Positions 34,983 to 44,650 are shown, counted from the first letter of the stretch. The stretch is DNA of 64,000 nt from Sulfurirhabdus sp043759595 (GCA_043759595.1 JAYVLG010000183.1:1-64000); one strand, 5' to 3'. Notes: generated from the letters alone by a model not told the origin. A program made the numbers and translations.

Positions 34983-36770
34983 ATGAAACATATCCGTAAT
35001 TTTTCCATTATTGCCCATATTGACCATGGTAAATCAACCCTGGCTGACCGAATTATCCATCTTTGTGGAGGCTTGAGCGACCGCGAAATGGAGTCGCAAG
35101 TACTTGATTCCATGGATTTGGAACGAGAACGTGGCATTACCATCAAAGCGCAAACAGCAGCTTTGGAATATAAAGCACGAGATGGACAAGTTTATCAGCT
35201 GAATTTGATTGACACTCCAGGACACGTTGATTTCACCTATGAAGTGTCGCGCTCACTGGCAGCATGTGAGGGAGCGTTGCTGGTTGTGGATGCCTCGCAA
35301 GGCGTGGAAGCCCAGACAGTGGCTAACTGTTACACAGCCATTGAACAAGGTGTTGAAGTCGTTGCTGTTCTGAATAAAATTGACTTGCCGTCAGCTGAAC
35401 CTGAACGCGTTATAGCTGAGATTGAAGATATCATCGGTATTGATGCACAGGATGCTGTTCGTGCCAGTGCAAAAAGCGGTTTGGGCGTTGAAGACATTCT
35501 TGATGCAGTTATCAGTCGTATTCCACCACCCCAGGGGAATATGGATGCTCCGCTGAAAGCGCTGATTATTGACTCCTGGTTTGATAATTATGTAGGCGTC
35601 GTTATGCTGGTGCGGGTAGTAGACGGAATATTGAAGCCTAAAGATAAAATTCTGCTGATGGCATCGCAAACCACCCATTTGTGCGAACAAGTGGGCGTGT
35701 TTACTCCAAAAACAAAGCCTCGTGAACAGCTTTCAGCTGGTGATGTCGGTTTTATTATTGCCGGTATCAAGGAATTAAAATCTGCCAAAGTGGGTGATAC
35801 GGTTACTTTGGCAAATAACCCTGCTAAAGAACCTTTACCCGGTTTTAAAGAAATTCAGCCGCAGGTGTTCGCTGGCTTGTACCCAGTTGAATCGCATGAT
35901 TATGATGCATTGCGCGATGCTCTGGAAAAACTGAAGTTAAATGATGCGTCCCTGCAGTACGAACCTGAAACTTCACAGGCGCTGGGTTTTGGTTTTCGCT
36001 GCGGATTTCTGGGGTTGTTACACCTGGACATTGTGCAGGAACGTCTTGAACGCGAATATGACATGGATCTCATCACCACTGCGCCAACGGTGATCTACCA
36101 GATATTGATGAAAGATGGCGAAATAATCGAAATTGAAAATCCTTCCCGACTGCCAGACTTGTCTAAAATAGAAGAAATTCGAGAGCCTATTATCAATGCT
36201 ACTATTTTGGTACCGCAGGATTATGTAGGTGCAGTAATCACACTGTGTACTGAAAAGCGCGGCATGCAGCGTAATATGCAATACATGGGCAGGCAAGTCA
36301 TGTTGAGCTACGAAATGCCAATGAACGAAGTGGTGATGGATTTCTTTGACAAGCTGAAATCAGTCAGCCGTGGTTATGCTTCTCTGGATTATGAATTTAA
36401 AGAATTTCGTGTATCAGATCTCGTAAAGCTCGATATTCTGGTGAATGGTGAGAAAGTGGATGCATTGTCACTGATTGTTCACCGTAATACATCCCAGCGT
36501 CGCGGGCGTGAATTGGCCGCCAAAATGCGCGAATTAATTCCTCGCCAAATGTATGATGTGGCAGTACAAGCAGCAATTGGCGCTAACATCATAGCCAGAG
36601 AAAACGTAAAAGCTTTGCGTAAAAACGTTTTGGCAAAGTGTTATGGGGGCGATATCTCTCGTAAACGCAAGTTACTTGAAAAGCAAAAAGCCGGTAAAAA
36701 ACGCATGAAACAAGTAGGCAATGTAGAAATTCCTCAAGAAGCATTCCTGGCTATTTTAAAGATAGATTAA
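34983..36770 (+). CDS. lepA: LepA/EF4, translation elongation factor
   Basis: LepA is a ribosome-associated GTPase that helps biogenesis or back-translocation under stress. From ATG 34983 it has 595 residues, beginning MKHIRNFSIIAHIDHGKST. GTPase motifs are AHIDHGKST, DTPGHVD and NKIDLP. The C-terminal domain with IIARENVKALRKNVLAKCYGG and RKRKLLEKQKAGKKRMKQ is specific to LepA. The alternative ATG at 34974 is not excluded. It precedes lepB by 19 bases. Confidence 0.97.
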   Translation: MKHIRNFSIIAHIDHGKSTLADRIIHLCGGLSDREMESQVLDSMDLERERGITIKAQTAALEYKARDGQVYQLNLIDTPGHVDFTYEVSRSLAACEGALLVVDASQGVEAQTVANCYTAIEQGVEVVAVLNKIDLPSAEPERVIAEIEDIIGIDAQDAVRASAKSGLGVEDILDAVISRIPPPQGNMDAPLKALIIDSWFDNYVGVVMLVRVVDGILKPKDKILLMASQTTHLCEQVGVFTPKTKPREQLSAGDVGFIIAGIKELKSAKVGDTVTLANNPAKEPLPGFKEIQPQVFAGLYPVESHDYDALRDALEKLKLNDASLQYEPETSQALGFGFRCGFLGLLHLDIVQERLEREYDMDLITTAPTVIYQILMKDGEIIEIENPSRLPDLSKIEEIREPIINATILVPQDYVGAVITLCTEKRGMQRNMQYMGRQVMLSYEMPMNEVVMDFFDKLKSVSRGYASLDYEFKEFRVSDLVKLDILVNGEKVDALSLIVHRNTSQRRGRELAAKMRELIPRQMYDVAVQAAIGANIIARENVKALRKNVLAKCYGGDISRKRKLLEKQKAGKKRMKQVGNVEIPQEAFLAILKID

Positions 36771-36789
36771 CAGTAATAACGGAGAAAGA

Positions 36790-37593
36790 ATGAATTTTGC
36801 ACTTTTCATGTTTATCGCGCTGCTCTTGACGGGAAGTGTGTGGCTTCTGGATCATTTCGTAACAGGGAAGGGCAGGCCAGAAGGATCCAAAGAACCTTGG
36901 TGGGTCGAATACTCAAAGAGTTTTTTCCCGGTTATATTGATTGTTTTCTGTCTGCGTTCATTCCTGGTCGAACCATTCAAGATTCCATCTGGTTCGATGA
37001 TTCCAACTTTGCTGGTTGGAGACTTCATTCTCGTGAATAAATTTGATTACGGAGTTCGTATCCCTATTATCAACAAGAAAATTATTGAAATAGGTAACCC
37101 GGAAAAGGGTGATGTGATGGTATTTCGGTATCCTAAAGATCCTGGGGTTGACTACATCAAGCGCGTGGTGGGTGTTCCTGGTGATAAAATTACTTATCAG
37201 GACAAGCAACTTACGATCAATGGTGAAAAAATAAAAACCGTCAGCGCTGGTGAATACAGCTACATTGAAAGTGGCTTGAACTACGCAACAACAGCCCGTT
37301 ATAACGAGTCTTTAGGTAAGCATAATCATGAGATGATTGTGCAACCGGAACAAAATACATATTATCCTTCACAAGTAGAAGACTTTCCTGGCAGAGAAAA
37401 TTGCGTTTACAAACAGAATGAATTTACCTGCACAGTTCCCCAGGGGCACTATTTCATGATGGGTGATAACCGGGACAGAAGTAACGACAGTCGGTACTGG
37501 GGTTTTGTACCGGACAAAAATATTGTGGGAAAAGCGTTTTTGGTATGGTGGAATTTTGATCACTTCAAACGTATTGGTCAGAAAATCAATTAA
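36790..37593 (+). CDS. lepB: Signal peptidase I
   Basis: LepB removes signal peptides from exported proteins. The 267 residues include two N-terminal helices (about 3-21 and 44-60), S69 in FKIPSGSMIPTLLVGD as nucleophile and K124 in YIKRVVGVPGD as general base. The C-terminal box GHYFMMGDNRDRSNDSRYWG is intact. GGAGA precedes the ATG. The lepA-lepB pair is widely conserved. Confidence 0.96.
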   Translation: MNFALFMFIALLLTGSVWLLDHFVTGKGRPEGSKEPWWVEYSKSFFPVILIVFCLRSFLVEPFKIPSGSMIPTLLVGDFILVNKFDYGVRIPIINKKIIEIGNPEKGDVMVFRYPKDPGVDYIKRVVGVPGDKITYQDKQLTINGEKIKTVSAGEYSYIESGLNYATTARYNESLGKHNHEMIVQPEQNTYYPSQVEDFPGRENCVYKQNEFTCTVPQGHYFMMGDNRDRSNDSRYWGFVPDKNIVGKAFLVWWNFDHFKRIGQKIN

Positions 37594-37608
37594 CAGAGGA
37601 ATGCGTTC

Positions 37609-38001
37609 ATGATGAAAAAGCAAAAAGGGATCACTTTTGTGGGCATGCTGCTTGTTGCAGGCATGTTATTTTTTGTTGCTTTGATTGGGATGAAAATTGT
37701 TCCGGCCTATATTGAATTCTTTTCAGTCAAGAAAGTCATTACTGCGATGAGTAATGACTCTGAAGTGCAGAACATGTCTGTAAAGGAAGTTCGCAACTCA
37801 TTTGATAAACGAGCGGTAATTGATAATATTACTGCAGTAAAAGGTGAAGATCTGGAAATATCCAAGGAGGATGGAAGTACTGTTGTGATAGCGCAATACG
37901 CAGTCAAAACTCCCCTCTTTGGCAATTTGAGCGCCTGCATGGATTTCACTGCGACCACCAGTAAATCACGTTCTAAATCAATGAAGGGAGCAGATATCTG
38001 A
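37609..38001 (+). CDS. DUF4845 family membrane protein
   Basis: A 130-residue protein with an N-terminal KGITFVGMLLVAGMLFFVA segment like a pilin N-terminus, but the rest is unlike pilins. The family is DUF4845, conserved between lepB and rnc in beta- and gammaproteobacteria. A single helix (about 9-27) and a basic C-terminus (TTSKSRSKSMK) suggest a membrane-anchored, mostly periplasmic domain. Function unknown. It starts 15 bases after lepB. Confidence 0.85.
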   Translation: MMKKQKGITFVGMLLVAGMLFFVALIGMKIVPAYIEFFSVKKVITAMSNDSEVQNMSVKEVRNSFDKRAVIDNITAVKGEDLEISKEDGSTVVIAQYAVKTPLFGNLSACMDFTATTSKSRSKSMKGADI

Positions 38002-38021
38002 TCCATCTGCATAATTTGCAA

Positions 38022-38702
38022 ATGAGCAACGTCAGAATATTGCGTCATCTTGGTTATGATTTTAAGTCACCTGCATTATTTAAGCAGGCTTTGACGCATC
38101 GCAGCTATGGATCACCCAATAATGAGCGATTAGAATTTTTGGGGGACAGTATTTTAAATTGCGTCATTGCCAATAGACTGTATCAAGAGTTTCCCAAATT
38201 ATCAGAAGGTGACTTAAGCCGTATGCGTGCTCATTTGGTGAATCAGCAGATGCTCTTTGAAATAGCTGAGTCTTTCAAGCTTGGGGATCATATATTGCTT
38301 GGGGAAGGCGAGTTGAAAAGTGGTGGCTTTCGTCGACCATCAATCCTGGCAGATGCGCTTGAAGCTATTTTTGGTGCAGTGTTTCTGGATAGTGACTTTG
38401 ATTCGGCAACTCAAGTAATTGGAAAGCTTTACACGCCTCTGCTGCAAAACCTGGATCTGAAGCATATGGGTAAAGATCCTAAAACGTTACTGCAAGAATA
38501 TTTGCAGGGACGCAAAATTGCATTACCTCAATATATCGTCGCTGCCATTCGCGGTGAAGCCCATGACCAGTATTTTGAAGTGGAATGTGTTATTCCTGAA
38601 TTAAATATTCGCTCTCAAGGCGAAGGGACGAGCAGGCGTAGTGCAGAACAACTCGCAGCTAAACAGGCTTTTGAACTGCTTAGCCTCGCCAATCAAGCTT
38701 AA
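38022..38702 (+). CDS. rnc: Ribonuclease III
   Basis: RNase III cuts double-stranded RNA in rRNA maturation and mRNA control. From ATG 38022 it is 226 residues. NERLEFLGDSILNCVIANRL is the signature with the catalytic Glu/Asp; ADALEAIFGAVFLDSDF supplies the other ligands. The dsRNA-binding domain lies at about 152-222 (DPKTLLQEYLQGRK, GTSRRSAEQLAAKQAFELL). The TTG at 38016 is two codons earlier. rnc-era-recO is the standard order. Confidence 0.96.
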   Translation: MSNVRILRHLGYDFKSPALFKQALTHRSYGSPNNERLEFLGDSILNCVIANRLYQEFPKLSEGDLSRMRAHLVNQQMLFEIAESFKLGDHILLGEGELKSGGFRRPSILADALEAIFGAVFLDSDFDSATQVIGKLYTPLLQNLDLKHMGKDPKTLLQEYLQGRKIALPQYIVAAIRGEAHDQYFEVECVIPELNIRSQGEGTSRRSAEQLAAKQAFELLSLANQA

Positions 38703-38741
38703 TAGCTTGTTTTTGAAACTTTACTTGCCAATATAATTCCT

Positions 38742-39632
38742 ATGGATACTCCAGAATTTCGCACCGGTTACATTGCAATCGTTGGTCGACCAAACGTTGG
38801 CAAATCTACGCTCCTGAATCACCTGATTGGCCAGAAAATCAGCATTACTTCTCGCAAGGCGCAGACAACCAGACATCGTATAACCGGCATACACACTACC
38901 CCTGAAGCGCAATTTGTCTTTGTTGACACTCCGGGGTTCCAGTTGCAGCATCAAAACGCATTGAATCGTTCCATGAATCGTACTGTGACGCAAGTATTGA
39001 ATGATGTGGATGTGGTTCTGTTTGTGATTGAAGCTTTGCGCTTTAGTGATAAAGACAAGCAGGTGATTAAGTTACTTCCTCAAAATCGACCAGTTTTGCT
39101 TATTATCAATAAAGTAGATACGATTGAGGAAAAAAATATGCTGTTGCCATTTATTGAAAAAATGGCAGAATTGTTTTCGTTTACAGCGATTATCCCTGTC
39201 AGTGCCCAGCAAAATACTGGTCTGCCTGATCTATTGAAAGAAATATCGAGTCATTTGCCTGTTGCGCAACCCCTCTTTGGCGAAGATGAAATTACAGATC
39301 GAAGTGAGCGTTTTCTGGTAGCTGAAATCATTCGGGAGAAGCTCTTTCGCTCTTTGGGTGAAGAAATTCCTTATTCGACAACGGTTGAAATTGAAAAGTT
39401 TGAGATGGATGGCAAGCTTCGCCGTATTCATGCTGCCATTATCGTGGATAAAGCGGGGCAAAAGGCCATTGTTATCGGTAAGGGTGGTGAAAAGCTGAAG
39501 GGAATAGCCACCCAGGCACGTTTGGATATGGAAAAGCTTTTTGATGGTAAAGTTTACCTGGAAATATGGGTTAAAGTAAAAGGCGGGTGGGCTGATGATG
39601 AACGTGCGCTCAAAAGCCTGGGTTATGAGTAA
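38742..39632 (+). CDS. era: Era GTPase
   Basis: Era binds the 3' end of 16S rRNA in 30S assembly. The 296 residues include G1 GRPNVGKST, the ISITSRKAQTTRHRI switch, G3 DTPGF and G4 NKVD, and a C-terminal KH domain (KAIVIGKGGEKLKGIATQAR) with the basic end WVKVKGGWADDERALKSLGY. The gap to recO is 248 bases of T-rich sequence with no clear gene. Confidence 0.96.
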   Translation: MDTPEFRTGYIAIVGRPNVGKSTLLNHLIGQKISITSRKAQTTRHRITGIHTTPEAQFVFVDTPGFQLQHQNALNRSMNRTVTQVLNDVDVVLFVIEALRFSDKDKQVIKLLPQNRPVLLIINKVDTIEEKNMLLPFIEKMAELFSFTAIIPVSAQQNTGLPDLLKEISSHLPVAQPLFGEDEITDRSERFLVAEIIREKLFRSLGEEIPYSTTVEIEKFEMDGKLRRIHAAIIVDKAGQKAIVIGKGGEKLKGIATQARLDMEKLFDGKVYLEIWVKVKGGWADDERALKSLGYE

Positions 39633-39880
39633 GCAGCCATTGTCTTTAGAATGAATTTGGCAAATTTCTGCTGGATTGCATTGTTAATACCATGATTTTA
39701 TTACTTATCCTCATAAAAAGGTTCATAGTCCTGTTTTTAAGTTTGACGTTGTATAAATATGTCTGCCTCACCTTCTTTAAACGGGTAAATTTTCCTTTTT
39801 TTTGGAATAATTTTACAACTGCATGTTTTTGCTTAATCAAACTACAGCTACAACAAATTAAATTTCGGGCACCCGGTTAA

Positions 39881-40615
39881 ATGGGTAACGCGCAAAAATC
39901 CCAGCAAGAAGCCCAGCCTGCATATGTATTGCATAGCTATCCATTTAGAGAAACCAGCCTGATTGTTGAAGTTTTCAGTCGTAATTTTGGACGGTTGGCA
40001 ATTGTTGCACGTGGTGCACGCCGCCCAAAATCAGCTGTGCGAGGACTACTGATGGCTTTTCAGCCATTGCAGTTAAACTGGTTTGGAAAGGCCGAACTTA
40101 AGACCTTGCATAGTGCTGAGTGGCAAGGAGGTCAGCCGCAATTGCAAGGGATGGCATTGCTCTGTGGATTTTATTTGAATGAATTAATGCTAAAGTTACT
40201 CCATCGCGATGATCCCCACGAAAATTTATTTATGTATTATCAGGAAACACTGCAATCTCTTGCCAGCCAACGGGATTATGCTGCAGTATTGAGGCGTTTT
40301 GAAATAAGGCTGTTGCAGGAATTGGGCTATGCGCTCTCTTTTGCTAATGACGTATCATCTGGTGAGTCTATCGATCCCGACAGAGAATATTTTTATCAAA
40401 TAGAATATGGCCCGGTTGTTGCTGAAGGCAGGAATGGCCAGCAAATCGGTGTACAATTATCGGGTAAAACACTGCTGGATATGGCTGCGGACAATTATCG
40501 TGATCCACTCACTTTACAGCAGAGCAAGATGCTTATGCGTACGCTTATTAATCATTATTTGGGTGACCAGACCCTGCACACACGGCAACTATTGAAGGAC
40601 ATGCAACAATCATGA
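39881..40615 (+). CDS. recO: RecO, recombination mediator
   Basis: RecO loads RecA with RecR on SSB-coated DNA. The 244 residues have an OB fold at the N-terminus (YVLHSYPFRETSLIVEVFSR, FGRLAIVARGARRPKS) and a helical C-terminus (LLCGFYLNELMLKLLHRDDP, FEIRLLQELGYAL). No Zn-ligand Cys cluster is visible, as in many betaproteobacteria. The ATG has no clear ribosome site; a CGGG-CA-CCCG stretch lies 8-17 bases upstream. The end overlaps pdxJ by four bases. Confidence 0.9.
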   Translation: MGNAQKSQQEAQPAYVLHSYPFRETSLIVEVFSRNFGRLAIVARGARRPKSAVRGLLMAFQPLQLNWFGKAELKTLHSAEWQGGQPQLQGMALLCGFYLNELMLKLLHRDDPHENLFMYYQETLQSLASQRDYAAVLRRFEIRLLQELGYALSFANDVSSGESIDPDREYFYQIEYGPVVAEGRNGQQIGVQLSGKTLLDMAADNYRDPLTLQQSKMLMRTLINHYLGDQTLHTRQLLKDMQQS

Positions 40616-41337
40616 TTCAACTTGGCGTCAACATTGACCATATTGCAACATTAAGACAAGCACGTGGCACTCGCTATCCTAGTCCTGTCCAGGCGGCATT
40701 AGCAGCTGAATCAGCAGGAGCGGATGCCATAACGCTGCATTTGCGAGAAGATCGTCGGCACATACAGGATCGTGACGTAGATATTCTGCGGGAATTATTG
40801 CAAACCAGAATGAATCTGGAGATGGCCGTAACCGATGAAATGTTGAAGATTGCATTGCGTGTTAACCCTCAAGATGTATGTCTGGTGCCTGAACGCCGTC
40901 AGGAACTTACTACAGAAGGCGGGCTGGATGTGGTGAATCATTTTGATAAAGTGAAGCATGCTTGTAGTGTGCTGGGTGATGCAGGGATTAGGGTTTCATT
41001 GTTTATTAATGCGGACAAGGCGCAGATGGATGCCTCTAACGAGGCAGGTGCACCTGTGGTTGAAATCCATACTGGCCATTATGCGGATGCAACCATCGCA
41101 GAAGCGGAACAAATGGAATATAACAAGATTAAAGATTCGGTTATTTACGGAACTGCTTTAGGATTACGCGTGAATGCCGGGCATGGTCTGCATTACCATA
41201 ATGTGCAAAAAATTGCTGCTATAGCGGATATACGGGAACTGAATATTGGTCACGCTATTGTTGCGCATGCACTGTTTGTTGGCTGGGACAATGCGGTAAA
41301 AGAAATGAAATCACTTATGCTGGCAGCGCGTACTTAA
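40612..41337 (+). CDS. pdxJ: Pyridoxine 5'-phosphate synthase
   Basis: PdxJ makes pyridoxine 5'-phosphate from deoxyxylulose 5-phosphate and 3-amino-2-oxopropyl phosphate. The 241 residues show LGVNIDHIATLRQARGTRYP, TLHLREDRRHIQDRD, CLVPERRQELTTEGGLD and VNAGHGLHYHN, all in the family. The ATG overlaps the recO TGA by four bases, the usual order recO-pdxJ-acpS. Confidence 0.97.
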   Translation: MIQLGVNIDHIATLRQARGTRYPSPVQAALAAESAGADAITLHLREDRRHIQDRDVDILRELLQTRMNLEMAVTDEMLKIALRVNPQDVCLVPERRQELTTEGGLDVVNHFDKVKHACSVLGDAGIRVSLFINADKAQMDASNEAGAPVVEIHTGHYADATIAEAEQMEYNKIKDSVIYGTALGLRVNAGHGLHYHNVQKIAAIADIRELNIGHAIVAHALFVGWDNAVKEMKSLMLAART

Positions 41338-41339
41338 TA

Positions 41340-41726
41340 ATGATTTACGGAATCGGGTCAGATATTGTTGCCGTTGAGCGCATGCGCACGCTCCTGCAAA
41401 AATACGGGGACAACTTTGCTCGCCGCATTCTGGCTCCGAATGAATGGTTGGCATATGAAAGCAGTCAAAATCGTGCGAATCTCCTGGCTAAGCGCTTTGC
41501 CGCAAAGGAAGCATTCGCAAAGGCAATAGGTACAGGTTTACGCCACCCGGTTTCATTGCAAAATATCAGTGTGATTCATAATCATCTGGGTAAGCCAGGT
41601 TTTCATTTAGACCCTTTAGTTATCAACCTGCTTGAAACTCATGGCATCCAGAAACACCATTTGTCCTTGAGTGATGAAAAGGAAATGGCCTGCGCCTTTG
41701 TGATATTGGAGGGAGTATGTCTCTAG
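41340..41726 (+). CDS. acpS: Holo-ACP synthase
   Basis: AcpS transfers phosphopantetheine from CoA to apo-ACP. The 128 residues hold the Mg/CoA motifs GIGSDIVAVERM and AKRFAAKEAFAKAIGTG. It starts two bases after pdxJ and ends inside the nagZ start region. Confidence 0.96.
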   Translation: MIYGIGSDIVAVERMRTLLQKYGDNFARRILAPNEWLAYESSQNRANLLAKRFAAKEAFAKAIGTGLRHPVSLQNISVIHNHLGKPGFHLDPLVINLLETHGIQKHHLSLSDEKEMACAFVILEGVCL

Positions 41727-42796
41727 GGCCGGTAATGCTGGATATTCTCGGGACGGAATTAACCGATGAAGATCGCAAAAGGCTTTTGCACCCCTTGACT
41801 GGCGGCGTTATCCTGTTCAGCCGTAATTATGAATCTCCCGCACAGTTGACAAAAATAACGCAAGAAATCCATGCGCTTAGAAATCCACCGTTATTAATTG
41901 GTGTCGATCAGGAAGGTGGCAGGGTACAGCGTTGCAGGGCGGGTTTTACCCGTATCCCTCCCATGCGAGAATTCGGGCGAATATGGGATGAACATCCCCA
42001 GAAGGCGCGCCATTTAGCACAGCAAACAGGTTATGTCCTTGCTGCGGAACTTCGTGCTTGTGGAGTAGATTTTAGCTTTACGCCTGTTCTGGATATGGAT
42101 TACGGCCAAAGTGGGGTGATTGGTGATCGTGCATTTCATCTTAACCAGCAGGCTATTGCAGAATTGGCTCACAGTCTAGTTCTGGGGCTCAAGGAAGCTG
42201 GCATGGCAAGCGTAGGTAAGCATTTTCCAGGTCATGGCTACATCAAGGCAGATTCTCATCTTGAAATACCCATTGATGATCGGGAATTTGCTGATATTGA
42301 AATGAATGACCTGGTGCCTTTCAAACAGATGATCAATTTCGGGTTAACGGGGATTATGCCTGCACACGTCATCTATCCAAAAGTTGACAAACGTCCAGCA
42401 GGATTTTCTAAATTTTGGCTGAAAGATATCCTGCGTAATGAATTGCGCTTTGACGGTACAGTTTTTAGCGACGATTTAAGTATGGAAGGCGCCAGTGTGG
42501 CGGGCGGCATCGTCGATCGTGCGAAAGCCGCATTAGAAGCAGGGTGCGATATGGTGCTAGTATGTAACCGGCCTGATTCGGCCGATGAATTGCTGGGTAA
42601 TCTGCACTGGAATGTGCCCCCGGTCAGTCTAACCCGTCTGGTACGTATGCATGGTAAACCTCACCCGGATTCATTAGTGAAATTGCATGAACAAGAGCAT
42701 TATGTGAGCGCAGTACATGCTATTGCTGGTATAGGTTTTCGCAGTGGTGACCTGCCACTGGAACAACGGCAGCCGGATTCCTGTGGCGATCTCTAA
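41717..42796 (+). CDS. nagZ: NagZ, beta-N-acetylhexosaminidase
   Basis: NagZ removes GlcNAc from anhydromuropeptides in peptidoglycan recycling and so feeds AmpC-type induction in some species. The 359 residues include GVDQEGGRVQRCRAGFTRIP, FTPVLDMDYG, GKHFPGHGYIKADSHLEIP and the C-terminal FSDDLSMEGA, the GH3 family signature. It overlaps acpS by ten bases. The last 14 bases overlap the CDF gene. Confidence 0.95.
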   Translation: MSLGPVMLDILGTELTDEDRKRLLHPLTGGVILFSRNYESPAQLTKITQEIHALRNPPLLIGVDQEGGRVQRCRAGFTRIPPMREFGRIWDEHPQKARHLAQQTGYVLAAELRACGVDFSFTPVLDMDYGQSGVIGDRAFHLNQQAIAELAHSLVLGLKEAGMASVGKHFPGHGYIKADSHLEIPIDDREFADIEMNDLVPFKQMINFGLTGIMPAHVIYPKVDKRPAGFSKFWLKDILRNELRFDGTVFSDDLSMEGASVAGGIVDRAKAALEAGCDMVLVCNRPDSADELLGNLHWNVPPVSLTRLVRMHGKPHPDSLVKLHEQEHYVSAVHAIAGIGFRSGDLPLEQRQPDSCGDL

Positions 42797-43757
42797 TCAT
42801 CACCACGATACTCATGATGAGCATCGTGGAACGCATAATCATAGCGCTGAACATGGTCACCACCATCATCATCACGGAGATGGCGGGGCGCACCTGCGCT
42901 GGGCATTAATCATTACGTTTGGCTTCGCCATAGTTGAAGCATTAGGTGGCGTCTGGTCCGGATCCCTTGCATTGATCAGTGACGCTGGGCATATGTTTTC
43001 TGATTCCTTTGCCCTTGGATTGGCAGCATTTGCTGCCTGGATCGTTAAACGGCCTCCATCACTTCGGCATTCTTATGGATTTGTCAGGGCTGAAGTAATT
43101 GCAGCCTTGGTAAACAGCGCGCTTATGCTGGCAGTCTTAATCGGTATTGTAGTAGAAGCGGTCATTCGATTAAATGAACCTCAACCTGTAGCGGGGGGTG
43201 CGGTGATGATTATTGCTGCAATTGGATTGGGTGTGAATGTGGTGGTGGCATTTGTGCTCAGCAGCAGCCAGCATTCAATCAATTCTCGCGCAGCACTGCT
43301 GCACGTGCTGGGGGATTTACTTGGGTCAGTAGCCGCATTGATAGCTGGTGCAGTCATTTATTTCACCGGCTGGATGCCCATAGATGCCATTTTATCTCTC
43401 GTAGTGGCTGGTTTGATACTGTTTTCAACATTGAATCTGCTACGTGAAGCCCTGCATGTATTAATGGAAGGGGTACCTCTGAACCTTCGTCTGGAAGAGG
43501 TGGGTAATGAAATGGCAAAAATGACCGGAATAATCTCCGTGCATGACCTGCATATATGGAATCTTTCATCCGGTCAGATAGCGCTTTCAGCACACATAGA
43601 GCTTGCAGAACTCAATTCGTGGCACCACATACTAAACAATATGCGAAAACTACTGCATGATCAATTTGATATTGATCATGTTACTTTGCAGCCGGAAATT
43701 GCCGTGCAAATTAACCAGCCTTTCAAGGCTACTATAGAAATACACCCTATCAATTAG
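42783..43757 (+). CDS. Cation diffusion facilitator (zinc efflux type)
   Basis: CDF transporters export Zn(II) or similar divalent ions in exchange for protons. From GTG 42783 the protein is 324 residues with a His-rich N-terminus (HHHDTHDEHRGTHNH, HGHHHHHHGD), six helices and the two binding sites ALISDAGHMFSD and LLHVLGDLLGS (HxxxD). A cytoplasmic C-terminal domain begins near 220 (GIISVHDLHIWNLSSGQIAL). The frame is open to 42744, inside nagZ. The DxxxD/HxxxD pairs fit the ZitB/CzcD type. Confidence 0.88.
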   Translation: MAISNHHHDTHDEHRGTHNHSAEHGHHHHHHGDGGAHLRWALIITFGFAIVEALGGVWSGSLALISDAGHMFSDSFALGLAAFAAWIVKRPPSLRHSYGFVRAEVIAALVNSALMLAVLIGIVVEAVIRLNEPQPVAGGAVMIIAAIGLGVNVVVAFVLSSSQHSINSRAALLHVLGDLLGSVAALIAGAVIYFTGWMPIDAILSLVVAGLILFSTLNLLREALHVLMEGVPLNLRLEEVGNEMAKMTGIISVHDLHIWNLSSGQIALSAHIELAELNSWHHILNNMRKLLHDQFDIDHVTLQPEIAVQINQPFKATIEIHPIN

Positions 43758-43776
43758 AAAACCAGGGCAATGCTAA

Positions 43777-44418
43777 ATGGAAGCAACATTCTCAGGTACC
43801 TGTCGACAATGCCCACGCCTGGCAACGTTTTTAGATGAGGTAAAGCTGGCCAATCCAGATTATTTTGCCAGACCCGTACCGCCGTTCGGGGACAAAAATC
43901 CCACCTTGCTGATCGTTGGTCTGGCACCTGGAATGAATGGCGCTAACCGGACAGGAAGGCCTTTTACGGGGGACCATGCAGGTATTTTACTTTACGAAAC
44001 ACTCCACCAGTTTGGATATGCCACCCGACCAGAATCTATAGATGTTAATGATGGATTAGTACTGAATGGATGTCGCATAACCAATGCTGTTAAATGTCTG
44101 CCTCCACAAAACAAACCTGAAACACTGGAAATCAAACAATGTAACCAATATTTGTCCAGCGAAATCAATTCGCTATCTAATGGTGCAGTGTTGCTCGCAT
44201 TGGGTGCAATCGCCCATAAAGCCATTTTGATGGCGCTGAGGCTGAAAGTTAAGGATTTTGCATTCTCCCATGGCGCAAAACATGTATTGCCCAATGGATT
44301 AACCTTATATGATAGTTACCACTGTAGCCGTTACAATACGCAAACCAGGCGTTTGACCCCTGAAATGTTTCAGGCGGTTTTTAAAAATATCTCCAATCAA
44401 TTAATAAGGGAATCATGA
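43777..44418 (+). CDS. Uracil-DNA glycosylase, family 5 type
   Basis: The protein removes uracil, and in family 5 also hypoxanthine or other deaminated bases, from DNA. It is 213 residues. The motif GLAPGMNGANRTGRPFTGD is the family 5 motif 1, and SYHCSRYNTQTRRLTPEMF is the second. Cys residues at CRQCP, NGCRITNAVKC fit a 4Fe-4S site. The second motif reads HCS where other members have HPS or HVS, which the family tolerates. It follows the CDF gene after 19 bases. Confidence 0.85.
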   Translation: MEATFSGTCRQCPRLATFLDEVKLANPDYFARPVPPFGDKNPTLLIVGLAPGMNGANRTGRPFTGDHAGILLYETLHQFGYATRPESIDVNDGLVLNGCRITNAVKCLPPQNKPETLEIKQCNQYLSSEINSLSNGAVLLALGAIAHKAILMALRLKVKDFAFSHGAKHVLPNGLTLYDSYHCSRYNTQTRRLTPEMFQAVFKNISNQLIRES

Positions 44419-44603
44419 TGCCTTACGTTAATATTCGCATTGCAGGTAGTCTTACCCGTGAACAAAAACAGAAAATTGCGGAAGAAATTACTGATACGCT
44501 TGAGCGAATTGCCAAGAAACCTAAATCGTATACTTACATTGCGTTCGATGAATTGCCTGACGAAAACTGGGCTATAGGTGGCAAACTGCTGGATGATGAA
44601 TAG
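44418..44603 (+). CDS. 4-Oxalocrotonate tautomerase family protein
   Basis: The tautomerase family uses an N-terminal Pro as base after removal of Met. ATG 44418 gives M-P-Y-V-N-I-R-I, so I choose it over ATG 44415, which would place a second Met before the Pro. It is 61 residues with the family pattern (RIAGSLTREQKQKIAEEIT, YIAFDELPDENWAIGG). The reaction cannot be named without partners. It overlaps the UDG stop by one base. Confidence 0.85.
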   Translation: MPYVNIRIAGSLTREQKQKIAEEITDTLERIAKKPKSYTYIAFDELPDENWAIGGKLLDDE

Positions 44604-44650
44604 TCTACAGATGACCTGTTTAAAATAATAGTATTTACATTAAGTAAAAA

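Noticed and set aside
39692..39880. Open frame of 62 codons before recO
   Set aside because: Hydrophobic and Phe/Leu-rich because the DNA is T-rich; no ribosome site, no motif, and it ends exactly at recO.
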